DNA from: Bacteroidota bacterium
GTDB lineage: Bacteria > Bacteroidota > Bacteroidia > B-17B0 > Aurantibacillaceae
Reading direction: 5' to 3'
Assembly (NCBI GenBank): GCA_016194985.1
Contig: JACQAK010000113.1
Coordinates: 1 to 40,380, forward strand
DNA length: 40,380 nt
Position numbers and translations under genes: made by a program. The notes beneath the pieces are model-generated. The model ran no database searches and had not been told where the DNA came from. It was given only the letters and a program-made list of their open reading frames with translations. Shown one piece after another: positions 1 to 7,592 of the stretch (its first letter is position 1; every line of letters starts with the position of its first letter).

Positions 1-308
1 CCGGCATAATTTTTAGCCACATACTCTGTTACGGCCTTAGGTAAAGCTGAAGAGGCAATTTCCTGCTCGGTTTCTTTTAACGTTCCATCGGCCGAAAAAT
101 TAGCAGACATTTCGGCTTTATTCATTTTAAATTCTGCTTCGTACTCACCGTTTTTTTCTTTTTCCCATTCATCTGCTTTTACTCCTTTAAAATGAGTTTG
201 AAAGGAAGTGAGTACAGACTTAGGAACTTCTGTTTCTTTGAGTTTTTGAGCATTTATCGTATTAACAGATACGACGAACAAAGCTACTGCGATCAGGTGT
301 GTTTTCAT
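1..308 (-). CDS. PepSY-like (DUF2874) exported protein, C-terminus cut by window edge
   Basis: The minus strand reads from an ATG at 308 to the window edge without a stop, giving 102 residues of a partial protein. It starts with a signal peptide (MKTHLIAVALFVVSVNTINA, then Gln). It continues with the pattern typical of the PepSY-like/DUF2874 family: a Trp-Glu-Lys-rich strand, then 'NGEYEAEF', 'ANFSADGTLKETE' and a 'SALPKAV..YV..NYAG' helix start. Members are small periplasmic proteins of unknown ligand, resembling beta-lactamase-inhibitor-like folds, and in Bacteroidota they often sit next to two-component systems. That fits here: a receptor and a histidine kinase/regulator pair follow upstream on the same strand. 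Its promoter shares an operator-like site with the receptor gene. The second half is missing only because the window ends. Confidence 0.8.
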   Translation of the reverse strand, partial: MKTHLIAVALFVVSVNTINAQKLKETEVPKSVLTSFQTHFKGVKADEWEKEKNGEYEAEFKMNKAEMSANFSADGTLKETEQEIASSALPKAVTEYVAKNYA

Positions 309-333
309 GTTTCTATATGTTTAGGTTATGATA

Positions 334-364
334 CAATATTACTATCGGAATCTAAAGCAAATCT
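334..364 (-). promoter_or_regulatory. Promoter with OmpR-type direct-repeat operator, upstream of the PepSY-like gene
   Basis: Read on the minus strand, positions 364 to 348 are AGATTTGCTTTAGATTC: two AGATT half-sites whose starts are 11 bases apart, the spacing usual for OmpR/PhoB-family regulators. Six bases follow, then TAATATTG (341 to 334), close to the Bacteroidota -7 consensus TAnnTTTG. The gene start is 26 bases further on. The same layout occurs at 2656-2626. Placement just upstream of the -7 box fits an activator. Confidence 0.6.
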
Positions 365-368
365 TAAG

Positions 369-2528
369 TTATAGTGTAATTTTATATGACAGATTTATGA
401 CTCTTCCCTCTAAAGGTGCCCAAACAGGTTTAAATACGGGATTATTCACCGGACCTGTAACAATAGTTTCATAATTAGATTGTCTCATATCCAATAAATT
501 TTCACAGTTCAAAACAATACTTCCCTTTTTAAATTTGCGTTCAACCATCGCTGCTAAAAACCAGAAATTATGAACCCGTACATTATTATTGATATATTGA
601 TTACCTGACCAGCTGCCCTCTATTCCCATACGCCACTTACCTTCTATATCGTATGCTAATGTTGTTGAAAATTTATCTTTAGGATTGAACGGCATATTCA
701 TATAGGTTGTAGAGGTTTCCTGCAATGCATCTGTGTGATTATATCCCACATATAACTCTACATCTTTAAATGATAAACGGATATACGTATCTGTTCCGTA
801 ACTATTTACATTGTAATTACCATTTTGCAGCATTTTTTGTCCTGCTGCATTAGTTGTAATCGTAACAGGATTATCAATGTGTGTATAATATAAGGCTTCG
901 TTAACCTGCACGCCCAGTTCTTCAAACAACACCGTATGAAAATTGATGTCAGCATTTACACCATATGATTTTTCGGGTTTTACACTGGATTGTATATCCG
1001 TTAAATTAGCTGAGGGATTTGCAAAATCAAACAGATTGGGTACTTTATAGCCTGTGCCACCGGCTAACCTAAGCGACCAATTTGCATTAACTTTATAAAG
1101 AAATGATAACCTTGGTAAAAAGAAATTACCGTAAGTGTTATGGTGATCGAAACGCATTCCTCCCTGTATTGAAAATTTTCCTGTTACCTGCCATTCATCC
1201 TGAACAAAAGATCCTATTGTATTATAATTATAATTATGAAAAGAAACAGAATCGGAATTATTCTTTATAAATGATTCGCTCATAAAATTTGCACCTACTA
1301 CAATATTGTGTTTTTTAAGTTTTATAAAATCATTAATCTCCGAGTAGGAAGAGTATTGTGTTCCATTAAATATAAAGCCTGAATAATCTAATGTTCTATC
1401 GAAAGCACTTCCTGCTGTTTTTAATGTGACCAAATGTTTATCATTGATCTGGCCCGACAGGTTAGCATCCAGGGTATTTCTAAACGTTTTTTCTTTTTGC
1501 AAAAAAGTATGTACCGAATCTGTTTTATAACGAATGGCGGTCATATCTCCACCCAGACGTGTGTCATAAGACGTTGTTAATCCTACAATTAATTTTGTTC
1601 TTGAATTAAAATCATAAAACACACGTGGATGCAATGTTACGTTCTTTTGTTCAGGCACTTCTGCAAACCCGTCACCATTAACATCATACGCTGTTTTAAA
1701 ATTAGCCCCGCCAAATAAGGTTACCCCCAGCTTGCCTGTTTTTTTTGACGTGAAGGCATTTAAATTATATTCTTTTAACGATGTTGCATTAAAGGTTAAG
1801 GTTGTTTGAGCAGAATCCTTTGGCGCTTTTGAAATAAAATTTAGTAATCCTCCAATGGCTCCTCCTCCATATAATGTAGACGCAGAGCCTTTAATAATTT
1901 CAACTTGCTTAAGATCCAGAGGAGGAATGGATAAAACCCCCAGACTTCCTGAAAATCCACCATACAAAGGCAATCCGTCGCGCATAATTTGTGTGTAGCG
2001 TGCATCTAGTCCTTGCATACGGATAGCATCATTACCGTTTACCGGATTGGTTCGTTGGATTGTTATAATGGATAAATCTCCAAGAATACTGGTAATGCTT
2101 CCGGGCACTACCGTACTTTCTTCATCCATATCTTCTTCTCCGAGTACCTCTACTTTTGTATTCAAATCATCTATCCGGGAGTTTGTTCTTGAAGATGACA
2201 CGATGACCTCTTCCAGATTTTCATTTTCTGCCGGTAAGAGTATTTGTACAATATCAGTTGTATCTTTTAATGGAAACTCATAAGATAACTTTATGGGTTT
2301 ATAACCAATAAAGGAGAAGGAAATAGTTTGTTTTCCGTTCGGAATATTTTTCAATAGTGCCTTCCCTCCTGCAGAAGAAGAAACTCCATTTGTTGTTCCT
2401 TCCAAAACGATGGTAACTCCCGGCAAAGCTTCTTTAGTGGTACTATCCCTAACGAAACAGGAAAATGTGTTTTGAGAAAATGACACAAAGGCCGAAAAAA
2501 CCGAGAATATTATGAGGATTTTTTTCAT
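369..2528 (-). CDS. TonB-dependent outer-membrane receptor
   Basis: A 719-residue protein with a signal peptide (residues 1-19), a CarboxypepD_reg-like beta-sandwich (about 22-105, 'TTKEALPGVTIVLEGT'), a plug domain (about 108-235, with 'IRMQGLDARYTQIMRDGLPLYGG' and 'VEIIKGSASTLYGGGAIGG') and a 22-strand-type barrel to the C-terminus, which ends in aromatic and hydrophobic residues as barrels do. Receptors of this kind import metal chelates, cofactors or other scarce solutes using TonB energy; the substrate cannot be read from the sequence. The short length (about 720 residues) resembles siderophore/metal receptors more than glycan SusC proteins, and no SusD partner is present. It lies between the PepSY-like gene and a two-component system, and its promoter carries the same candidate operator as the PepSY-like gene. 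Confidence 0.9.
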   Translation of the reverse strand: MKKILIIFSVFSAFVSFSQNTFSCFVRDSTTKEALPGVTIVLEGTTNGVSSSAGGKALLKNIPNGKQTISFSFIGYKPIKLSYEFPLKDTTDIVQILLPAENENLEEVIVSSSRTNSRIDDLNTKVEVLGEEDMDEESTVVPGSITSILGDLSIITIQRTNPVNGNDAIRMQGLDARYTQIMRDGLPLYGGFSGSLGVLSIPPLDLKQVEIIKGSASTLYGGGAIGGLLNFISKAPKDSAQTTLTFNATSLKEYNLNAFTSKKTGKLGVTLFGGANFKTAYDVNGDGFAEVPEQKNVTLHPRVFYDFNSRTKLIVGLTTSYDTRLGGDMTAIRYKTDSVHTFLQKEKTFRNTLDANLSGQINDKHLVTLKTAGSAFDRTLDYSGFIFNGTQYSSYSEINDFIKLKKHNIVVGANFMSESFIKNNSDSVSFHNYNYNTIGSFVQDEWQVTGKFSIQGGMRFDHHNTYGNFFLPRLSFLYKVNANWSLRLAGGTGYKVPNLFDFANPSANLTDIQSSVKPEKSYGVNADINFHTVLFEELGVQVNEALYYTHIDNPVTITTNAAGQKMLQNGNYNVNSYGTDTYIRLSFKDVELYVGYNHTDALQETSTTYMNMPFNPKDKFSTTLAYDIEGKWRMGIEGSWSGNQYINNNVRVHNFWFLAAMVERKFKKGSIVLNCENLLDMRQSNYETIVTGPVNNPVFKPVWAPLEGRVINLSYKITL

Positions 2529-2625
2529 ATACTACCTATTTAGTTATTAGTCATTATTAGGTGAAATAGATATTTTGTGAGGTTGTATACTTCCACATGG
2601 CATATCGTTATTTCGTAATTCACTA

Positions 2626-2656
2626 CAATAGTATACATAGAATCTGAAGAAAATCT
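2626..2656 (-). promoter_or_regulatory. Promoter with OmpR-type direct-repeat operator, upstream of the TonB receptor
   Basis: On the minus strand, 2656 to 2640 read AGATTTTCTTCAGATTC, which matches the site at 364-348 in 15 of 17 positions. Exactly six bases separate it from TACTATTG (2633 to 2626), a -7-like box of the same TAnTATTG form. The predicted leader to the ATG at 2528 is about 90 bases. The rest of the gap 2529-2687 holds no gene that I can see. Confidence 0.6.
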
Positions 2657-2687
2657 AATGCTCTTTCATAAAAAATCCGGATTGGCA

Positions 2688-3947
2688 TTATTGGAAATTT
2701 AAAGAAAATACATGCCGGTGATTTGTAAATGTGTAGTGTATGTTGTAACCATACGATTCGCAAATACTTTTCACAATGGATAATCCCAAGCCAAGGGATT
2801 CTTTGGACGCATCATTTTTCCTGAAGCGGCAAAACAAATCTTCAGTAGCTACTTTTAATGGCTCCCCTGTATTTGTGATTGTTAAGGAGTTTAACCTTAT
2901 TTCAATTCTGACACTGCCATTTTCCTGATTATGCCTGATTGCATTTTGAACTAAATTAGTGATCAATATATCGGTTAAAATTGGATTACAACGGATCTTT
3001 ATATCTGTCTCAATATTCATCTCTACTGATATGTGCTTAGAATCCAGTAAATGCTGATAATTTGCCATTACTTTTTTAGTTGTTTCGGCAATACTAACTA
3101 ATGCTTCCTCTGTAAACTGCTTGTTTTCTATTTTAGACAATAACAGTAAGGCTTTATTCAGAGAACTCAGTTTTTTAACTGTATTATCAATGGCCTGAAT
3201 CTGATTCATTTCTTCTTCCTTCAAATTAGACGATTGCATTAACAAGCCAATATTGGCTTTAATCACCGCTAAGGGGGTTTGCATTTCATGTGAAGCGTTT
3301 TCCGTAAATTCTTTTTGTTGTATATAATCTGCATATATTTTATTGGTCATTAGCGTGAGTGCATCGTTCAATTGCTCAAATTCTTTGGTAGATGAGTGCT
3401 CAAAACGAGCCATACTATGATTTTTGATATCATAATCGCTCAGTTGATGCAGGGTTTTATAAAAAGGTTTCCAAAGTGTTTTTGAAAGTAACCAGTTAAC
3501 TATAAGAAAAGCAATGATTAAAAACATAAGAATCACCAAAAACGAAGAGAATAATCCTTCCATTAATTCTTCATGTTCCATGGTTGGCTTTAAAACGGTT
3601 ATGAGATAGGTTTGGCCTCTGTTGTTATAAAAGTGTTTAGCCATTCGATACACTTCAAATTCTTCTTCATAACTGTTATAGATACTTGTATCTGAATTTA
3701 TAAAAGCATCTTTATGGGGAGTTGTAAGAACAATAGACGACAATCCATCAAAACCAAGTTTCATATTCTTTGGGCTGTCCATCGTTTGAATGATGCTTTG
3801 TGCGTGCATAATATCCTGACCTAATATTTCATCGCTTACTTCCTCTATCTCACCTTTAATGAAATAATAAGAATTAATGGATGCTAAAAGCAACAGAGGA
3901 ATGCATATTAAAAAATAATACCCGATTGTTTTATTGATAAGTTTCAT
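2688..3947 (-). CDS. Sensor histidine kinase, HisKA type
   Basis: A 419-residue membrane sensor kinase. A first membrane segment (about 10-31) and a second (about 132-154) enclose an extracytoplasmic domain of about 100 residues. A linker and the dimerisation helix follow, with phosphoacceptor His220 in 'NASHEMQTPLAVI'. The ATPase domain shows the N box 'NLVQNAIRHN' (331-340), the G1 region 'NTGEPL' (359-364), an F-box-like 'LFCRFRK' and G2 'SLGLGLSIVK'. The start overlaps the stop of the regulator gene by four bases (ATGA), so the two are translated together. The N-terminal sensor domain has no motif I recognise. Given the shared operator sites nearby, the signal may be the solute imported by the adjacent receptor; that is inference. 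Confidence 0.92.
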   Translation of the reverse strand: MKLINKTIGYYFLICIPLLLLASINSYYFIKGEIEEVSDEILGQDIMHAQSIIQTMDSPKNMKLGFDGLSSIVLTTPHKDAFINSDTSIYNSYEEEFEVYRMAKHFYNNRGQTYLITVLKPTMEHEELMEGLFSSFLVILMFLIIAFLIVNWLLSKTLWKPFYKTLHQLSDYDIKNHSMARFEHSSTKEFEQLNDALTLMTNKIYADYIQQKEFTENASHEMQTPLAVIKANIGLLMQSSNLKEEEMNQIQAIDNTVKKLSSLNKALLLLSKIENKQFTEEALVSIAETTKKVMANYQHLLDSKHISVEMNIETDIKIRCNPILTDILITNLVQNAIRHNQENGSVRIEIRLNSLTITNTGEPLKVATEDLFCRFRKNDASKESLGLGLSIVKSICESYGYNIHYTFTNHRHVFSLNFQ

Positions 3948-4624
3948 TTGCTTACTTTAAAATTATACCCAATTCCATAAATGGTTTGCACATAGTCATC
4001 GCAACCTTTTTCGGCCAGTTTTTTTCTTAAATTTTTTAAATGCACATAAATAAAGTCATGAGAATCTGCCTGATCAGCATCATCTCCACATAAGTGCTCG
4101 GCAATGGCATTTTTAGACACTACTCGGTTCTTATTACTGACAAAAAACAGCAACAAATCAAATTCTTTTCCTGTTAAATTAACGACTTCATCATTCACTT
4201 TTACAGACCGGTCTTCCGGCACGATGGTTATCTCATTCACCACAATTGACTTATTTCCATCAAAATTTTTTCGCCTAATAAGGGCTTTTACCCTTGCATT
4301 CAATTCTGCCAAATCAAATGGTTTTGGTAAATAATCATCCGCTCCCAAATCCAATCCTACTATTTTATCATCCAATGAATTTTTGGCAGAGATAATAATA
4401 ATTCCAGCCTTGGAATGAGTTTCTTTGATTTGTTTAATAATGTCCAAGCCACTTCCTAACGGCAATGTAATATCCACCAATATACAGTCGTAATCATATA
4501 ATCCCACTTTTTCCGAAGCCTTTCTGAAATCCAGCGCAGATTCCACCAGATAGCCTTCCTGGTAAAGGTATTGTTTGATAGACTTTCTTAACTCGGGCTC
4601 ATCTTCGATCAGTAAGATTTTCAT
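3944..4624 (-). CDS. OmpR-family response regulator
   Basis: A 226-residue DNA-binding regulator. The receiver domain (1-115) has the acidic pocket Glu7/Asp8, phosphoacceptor Asp51 ('CILVDITLPLGSG'), Ser79 in the switch position and Lys101 in 'LPKPF'. The Trans_reg_C winged helix (about 128-224) contains 'LTGKEFDLLLFFVSNKNRVVSKNAIAEHL' and ends in 'VQTIYGIGYNF', the usual wing. The gene is first in an operon with its kinase (four-base overlap). Family members bind direct repeats with 11-base spacing, and the two AGATT-repeat sites at 348-364 and 2640-2656 are good candidate targets. The 221-base gap upstream (4625-4845) shows no further gene and no copy of that site. Confidence 0.93.
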   Translation of the reverse strand: MKILLIEDEPELRKSIKQYLYQEGYLVESALDFRKASEKVGLYDYDCILVDITLPLGSGLDIIKQIKETHSKAGIIIISAKNSLDDKIVGLDLGADDYLPKPFDLAELNARVKALIRRKNFDGNKSIVVNEITIVPEDRSVKVNDEVVNLTGKEFDLLLFFVSNKNRVVSKNAIAEHLCGDDADQADSHDFIYVHLKNLRKKLAEKGCDDYVQTIYGIGYNFKVSK

Positions 4625-4806
4625 GGCAATTATTTATTTTTTATCGATTATTACATGGAATACGCCCAGCTTTAATAAGGGTTAGCTGTAGCAAACTTTC
4701 ATTAGTGGCTTTTCATCACGATAAAGGTGCTGATTAATTCTGTAGGAATTCTAAAGTCTTATATTTTATTAAAATTTACTTTATTTAAACATCTCGATTA
4801 TTTTCC

Positions 4807-4814
4807 TAAATTTG
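4807..4814 (+). promoter_or_regulatory. Putative -7 box TAAATTTG for the secreted PKD protein
   Basis: TAAATTTG matches the Bacteroidota sigma consensus TAnnTTTG and lies 31 bases before the TTG start at 4846. No convincing -33 TTG element is visible, so this is based on the -7 box alone. Confidence 0.45.
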
Positions 4815-4845
4815 ACATAATCAATTAATTACAAATAACGTTATT

Positions 4846-5988
4846 TTGAAAAACATTTGTATTTATATATGTTTACTATTTTTTGCATTAGAACAACCTT
4901 TATCAAGCAAAACAAATTATTTATACCATCCTGCACCAATTGCTGATTTCCACTTTGATTCATTTTGTTTGGGAGATACAACTTATTTCATCAATACTAC
5001 ACAAGGTGGTGTTTATTTTACCTGGAATATTTTTACTGTAGATAGTAATAATGTTAATATTGATACAATTTATACATCAAGTGACTATAATGCCATATTT
5101 GTATTTCCTACATCCGGAACTTATAAAGTTGAATTAATTGCCGACAACGGACATATTGTTTCAATCGAAAAAATTATTTATGTAAATTCATCAACAACTG
5201 CAAATTTTGACTATCAACAATGTGGAGGACAATTTAACAATTTATCGGTTTGTTATACCTCATCCTATTGGGATTTTGGAGACGGACAAACATCTGTGGA
5301 TGGATCTCCACAGCATTTTTATAATACTATAGGTGTATATACTGTAACTTTAATAGCTAAAAACAATAGTGAATCAGACACATTAAAAACTCCCTTAAAT
5401 GTATTAATTGCTAATAGTTTAGATGGCACTTTCTCAATGAAAGTGTTTAGAGACTCTGTTCTTTATTACATAAATGATACATTAGCATATGTTCCGAGTG
5501 ATTCTATTTTAGTCTATTTCCAAACAAATGATTCTGTTTCTGGCACAATGACACAATATCATTGGTCATTTGGTGACGAGACGGTAGCAGATTTGTTTGG
5601 ATATAACGGAGGTAGAAAAGTATATCACCGATATGCAAATAGAGATACCATTTACACCGTATTTCTTTTAGTTAGAACGCTTTGCCTCACTGCTTTTAGT
5701 ACACAAAATTTAACTTTTTATGATCACCCTATTGGGAACCAAAATTCAGAAACAATTATTTATCCTAATCCTGCCACAGAAGATCAGCTTCATGTTAGCA
5801 CTAACAAATTTGATGAGTTAACGGATGTTATTGTTTTAAATTATCTAAGTCAGCCCGTTGTTGATTATAATGTTTCAAAATCAACTACAGGTTTCGATTT
5901 AGATATTACAAATCTTTCGGCCGGATTGTATTTTATTCGTATCGTTTTTGGTAACGAAATAATTACTAAAAAAATAATAAGGGAATAA
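4846..5988 (+). CDS. Secreted PKD-domain protein with type A T9SS sorting domain
   Basis: A 380-residue protein starting at TTG; no ATG can serve because the signal peptide (about 1-21) begins immediately. PKD-like beta-sandwiches follow, with recognisable cores 'SYWDFGDGQTSVDGSPQHFYNTIGVYTVTL' (about 140-175) and 'YHWSFGDETVADL' (about 240). The C-terminus is a type A T9SS sorting domain (about 300-380) with 'IYPNPA', 'LSAGLYFIRI' and a terminal 'ITKKIIRE', which directs export across the outer membrane and attachment to the surface. It is clearly paralogous to the next gene, which faces it on the other strand ('YHPAP', 'FCLGDT', 'TTANFDY', 'NGGRK.YH' shared). It carries about 17 extra residues before 'NDSVSGTMTQYHWSFGD' relative to that paralog. 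The function is unknown; adhesion or a structural surface role would be usual. Confidence 0.85.
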   Translation: MKNICIYICLLFFALEQPLSSKTNYLYHPAPIADFHFDSFCLGDTTYFINTTQGGVYFTWNIFTVDSNNVNIDTIYTSSDYNAIFVFPTSGTYKVELIADNGHIVSIEKIIYVNSSTTANFDYQQCGGQFNNLSVCYTSSYWDFGDGQTSVDGSPQHFYNTIGVYTVTLIAKNNSESDTLKTPLNVLIANSLDGTFSMKVFRDSVLYYINDTLAYVPSDSILVYFQTNDSVSGTMTQYHWSFGDETVADLFGYNGGRKVYHRYANRDTIYTVFLLVRTLCLTAFSTQNLTFYDHPIGNQNSETIIYPNPATEDQLHVSTNKFDELTDVIVLNYLSQPVVDYNVSKSTTGFDLDITNLSAGLYFIRIVFGNEIITKKIIRE

Positions 5989-6034
5989 AAGGATTATAAT
6001 AGAAAGTAAAAAACTACTCTTTTATTATTTTTTT
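5968..6034. terminator. Inverted repeat formed by the ends of two convergent paralogs, possible two-way terminator
   Basis: AAAAAAATAATAA (5968-5980) and TTATTATTTTTTT (6022-6034) are exact reverse complements, 13 bases each. Both arms encode the same Lys-Lys-Ile-Ile ending of the two T9SS domains. The 41-base loop is long and the stem is all A/T, so real terminator strength is uncertain. Confidence 0.4.
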
Positions 6035-7129
6035 GATAAGCGTATTATCTGAGAAATTTAATTTCAGAAAATATACTCCCATCGCAAAATTAGAAACGTC
6101 TATATTAAATCCTTTAAAAGTTTCAATTATAGCATAATCATCAATTAGTTTCCCCAAGCAATCCGTAATATGAATTTCTTTCAGTTCTGCTTTACGCTCT
6201 GTTGTAATATTTAATAAGGAATTGCCTGAAACAGGATTTGGGTATATATTGGTACTTGTAACGGGAGTGCTATCAACTAAAAAAATAGAGACTTGCCCAA
6301 AAGCGCTTAAGCATGTAGTTTTAGCCAATAAAAAAACAGTATATGTTGTATCTTTTTTCAAATAGGTATGATAAATTTTTCTTCCCCCGTTTGTTGTATA
6401 TAAATCAGCAACAGCACCATCGCCAAATGACCAGTGATATTGGGTGAAGGGTCCTGATACTGAATCGTTAGCCATAAACAATACGGAATCCTTATTAACT
6501 ATATATTTAAAAGTAGCATCTAAATTATTTGGTGAATTCGCAAAAATATCATTTGTAAATGTATCTGTAGAATTAACATTATAAGTAATTAATTTAACAG
6601 AATAAGTAACTCCTAAACTATCATAAAAATGTACCGGAGAATCTTCCGTAGATGTATGTCCGTCTCCAAAATCCCATAAACAGGAATTATAACAAACAGA
6701 CATATTTTCAAACTTACTACCACAGTATACGTAGTCGAAATTTGCAGTTGTTAATGAATCGATTATAACATCTCTTGTAATAGTTACGGTATGGCCATTA
6801 AACCCGGTAAGCTCAATAATATAATGTCCCGAATTAGGAAATAAAAAATTAATATTAAAATCAGTTGATGTATAAACCAAACTATCTATTACAGTTCCTT
6901 TTGGGCCATTTTCTACTTCATAGATATTCCATAAATAAGAGGTTCCAAGTTGAGATGTATTTGTAAAATGTGCAGTATCTCCCAAACAAAAATGTGATAT
7001 TTCAAAGTTAACAACAGGGGCAGGATGGTATAAACACCAAGTTTGTTTTCCAGAAACATGTCCTACAATAAAAGCAAAGCTTAATACAAAAAAAACATGT
7101 CTTAAATAATTATACTTTTGTTTAAACAT
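6014..7129 (-). CDS. Secreted PKD-domain protein with type A T9SS sorting domain (paralog)
   Basis: A 371-residue protein with an ATG start and a signal peptide (about 1-27), then 'CLYHPAPVVNFEISHFCLGD', PKD cores 'CLWDFGDGHTSTEDSPVHFYDSLG' and 'YHWSFGDGAVADLYTTNGGRK', and a type A T9SS sorting domain ('IYPNPVSGN', 'FAMGVYFLKL', ending 'LIKKIIKE'). Several Cys positions are conserved with the opposite-strand paralog (FCLGD, CG, SVCY, TxCL), suggesting disulfides in the mature surface protein. The two genes converge with 25 bases between stop codons. The arrangement points to an old inverted duplication. The PKD cores here are more regular (GDG intact) than in the partner (GDE). No specific function can be assigned. 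Confidence 0.85.
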   Translation of the reverse strand: MFKQKYNYLRHVFFVLSFAFIVGHVSGKQTWCLYHPAPVVNFEISHFCLGDTAHFTNTSQLGTSYLWNIYEVENGPKGTVIDSLVYTSTDFNINFLFPNSGHYIIELTGFNGHTVTITRDVIIDSLTTANFDYVYCGSKFENMSVCYNSCLWDFGDGHTSTEDSPVHFYDSLGVTYSVKLITYNVNSTDTFTNDIFANSPNNLDATFKYIVNKDSVLFMANDSVSGPFTQYHWSFGDGAVADLYTTNGGRKIYHTYLKKDTTYTVFLLAKTTCLSAFGQVSIFLVDSTPVTSTNIYPNPVSGNSLLNITTERKAELKEIHITDCLGKLIDDYAIIETFKGFNIDVSNFAMGVYFLKLNFSDNTLIKKIIKE

Positions 7130-7245
7130 TTATAATTGGAATAAAGATAAAACAATTAATTATCTTCTTTTTGTATTTTCTTTGAATTCGTTGACTTCTT
7201 TTCAAAATATTTGTACCTTTAATCATAATTACTTTTCAAATCAAT

Positions 7246-7590
7246 ATGAAAAACCTTGTTATTATTTTCATTTTAATTATTTCTGTTTTTTTTGTTTCAT
7301 GTAAAAAGAAAGAACAGAAAACCAGCAATGATAAAGTATACACCTTTAATAGTTTAAAGGTAGATCATGATAGTATTGCTCAGGGTAATGTTACAAATAT
7401 TACTGCTGATGTTTCAGGAGATGCTGTAACTTATTCTTGGTCAGCTTCAGCCGGAGATATTTTTAACAGTGGTAAAACTATATTATTTGGAGCAAGCACA
7501 TGCTGTACAGGAAACCATACAATTACATGCACTGTTAAAGATAAAGGCGATCATTCTGAAAGCAAATCTGTCGTTGTAAAAGTCTATTAA
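7246..7590 (+). CDS. Small lipoprotein with Ig/PKD-like domain
   Basis: A 114-residue protein with a lipoprotein signal: hydrophobic residues 4-17 and the lipobox 'FVSC' with Cys19, followed by Lys-Lys-Lys. The mature part looks like one Ig/PKD-type beta-sandwich ('ITADVSGDAVTYSWSASAGDIF' ... 'HTITCTVKDKGDHSESKSVVVKV'), with a Cys-Cys pair in the middle. It is expected to be anchored in the outer membrane. The stop codon is two bases before the TTG start of the barrel gene, so the two are probably co-translated and may work as a lipoprotein-barrel pair. The 116-base gap upstream (7130-7245) separates it from the divergent PKD gene and should hold both promoters. Confidence 0.75.
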   Translation: MKNLVIIFILIISVFFVSCKKKEQKTSNDKVYTFNSLKVDHDSIAQGNVTNITADVSGDAVTYSWSASAGDIFNSGKTILFGASTCCTGNHTITCTVKDKGDHSESKSVVVKVY

Positions 7591-7592
7591 TT

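Noticed and set aside
192-374. A 60-residue plus-strand frame over the PepSY-like gene
   Set aside because: It runs antisense through a coding region with a clear family match and has no recognisable content.
2587-2636. Two GTATAC palindromes between the receptor and kinase genes
   Set aside because: Six-base palindromes are expected by chance in AT-rich DNA; only one lies near the promoter and no partner occurs at the PepSY-like promoter.
4625-4845. A third copy of the AGATT-repeat operator before the two-component genes
   Set aside because: I read this gap on both strands and saw no match, so self-regulation through this site is not supported.
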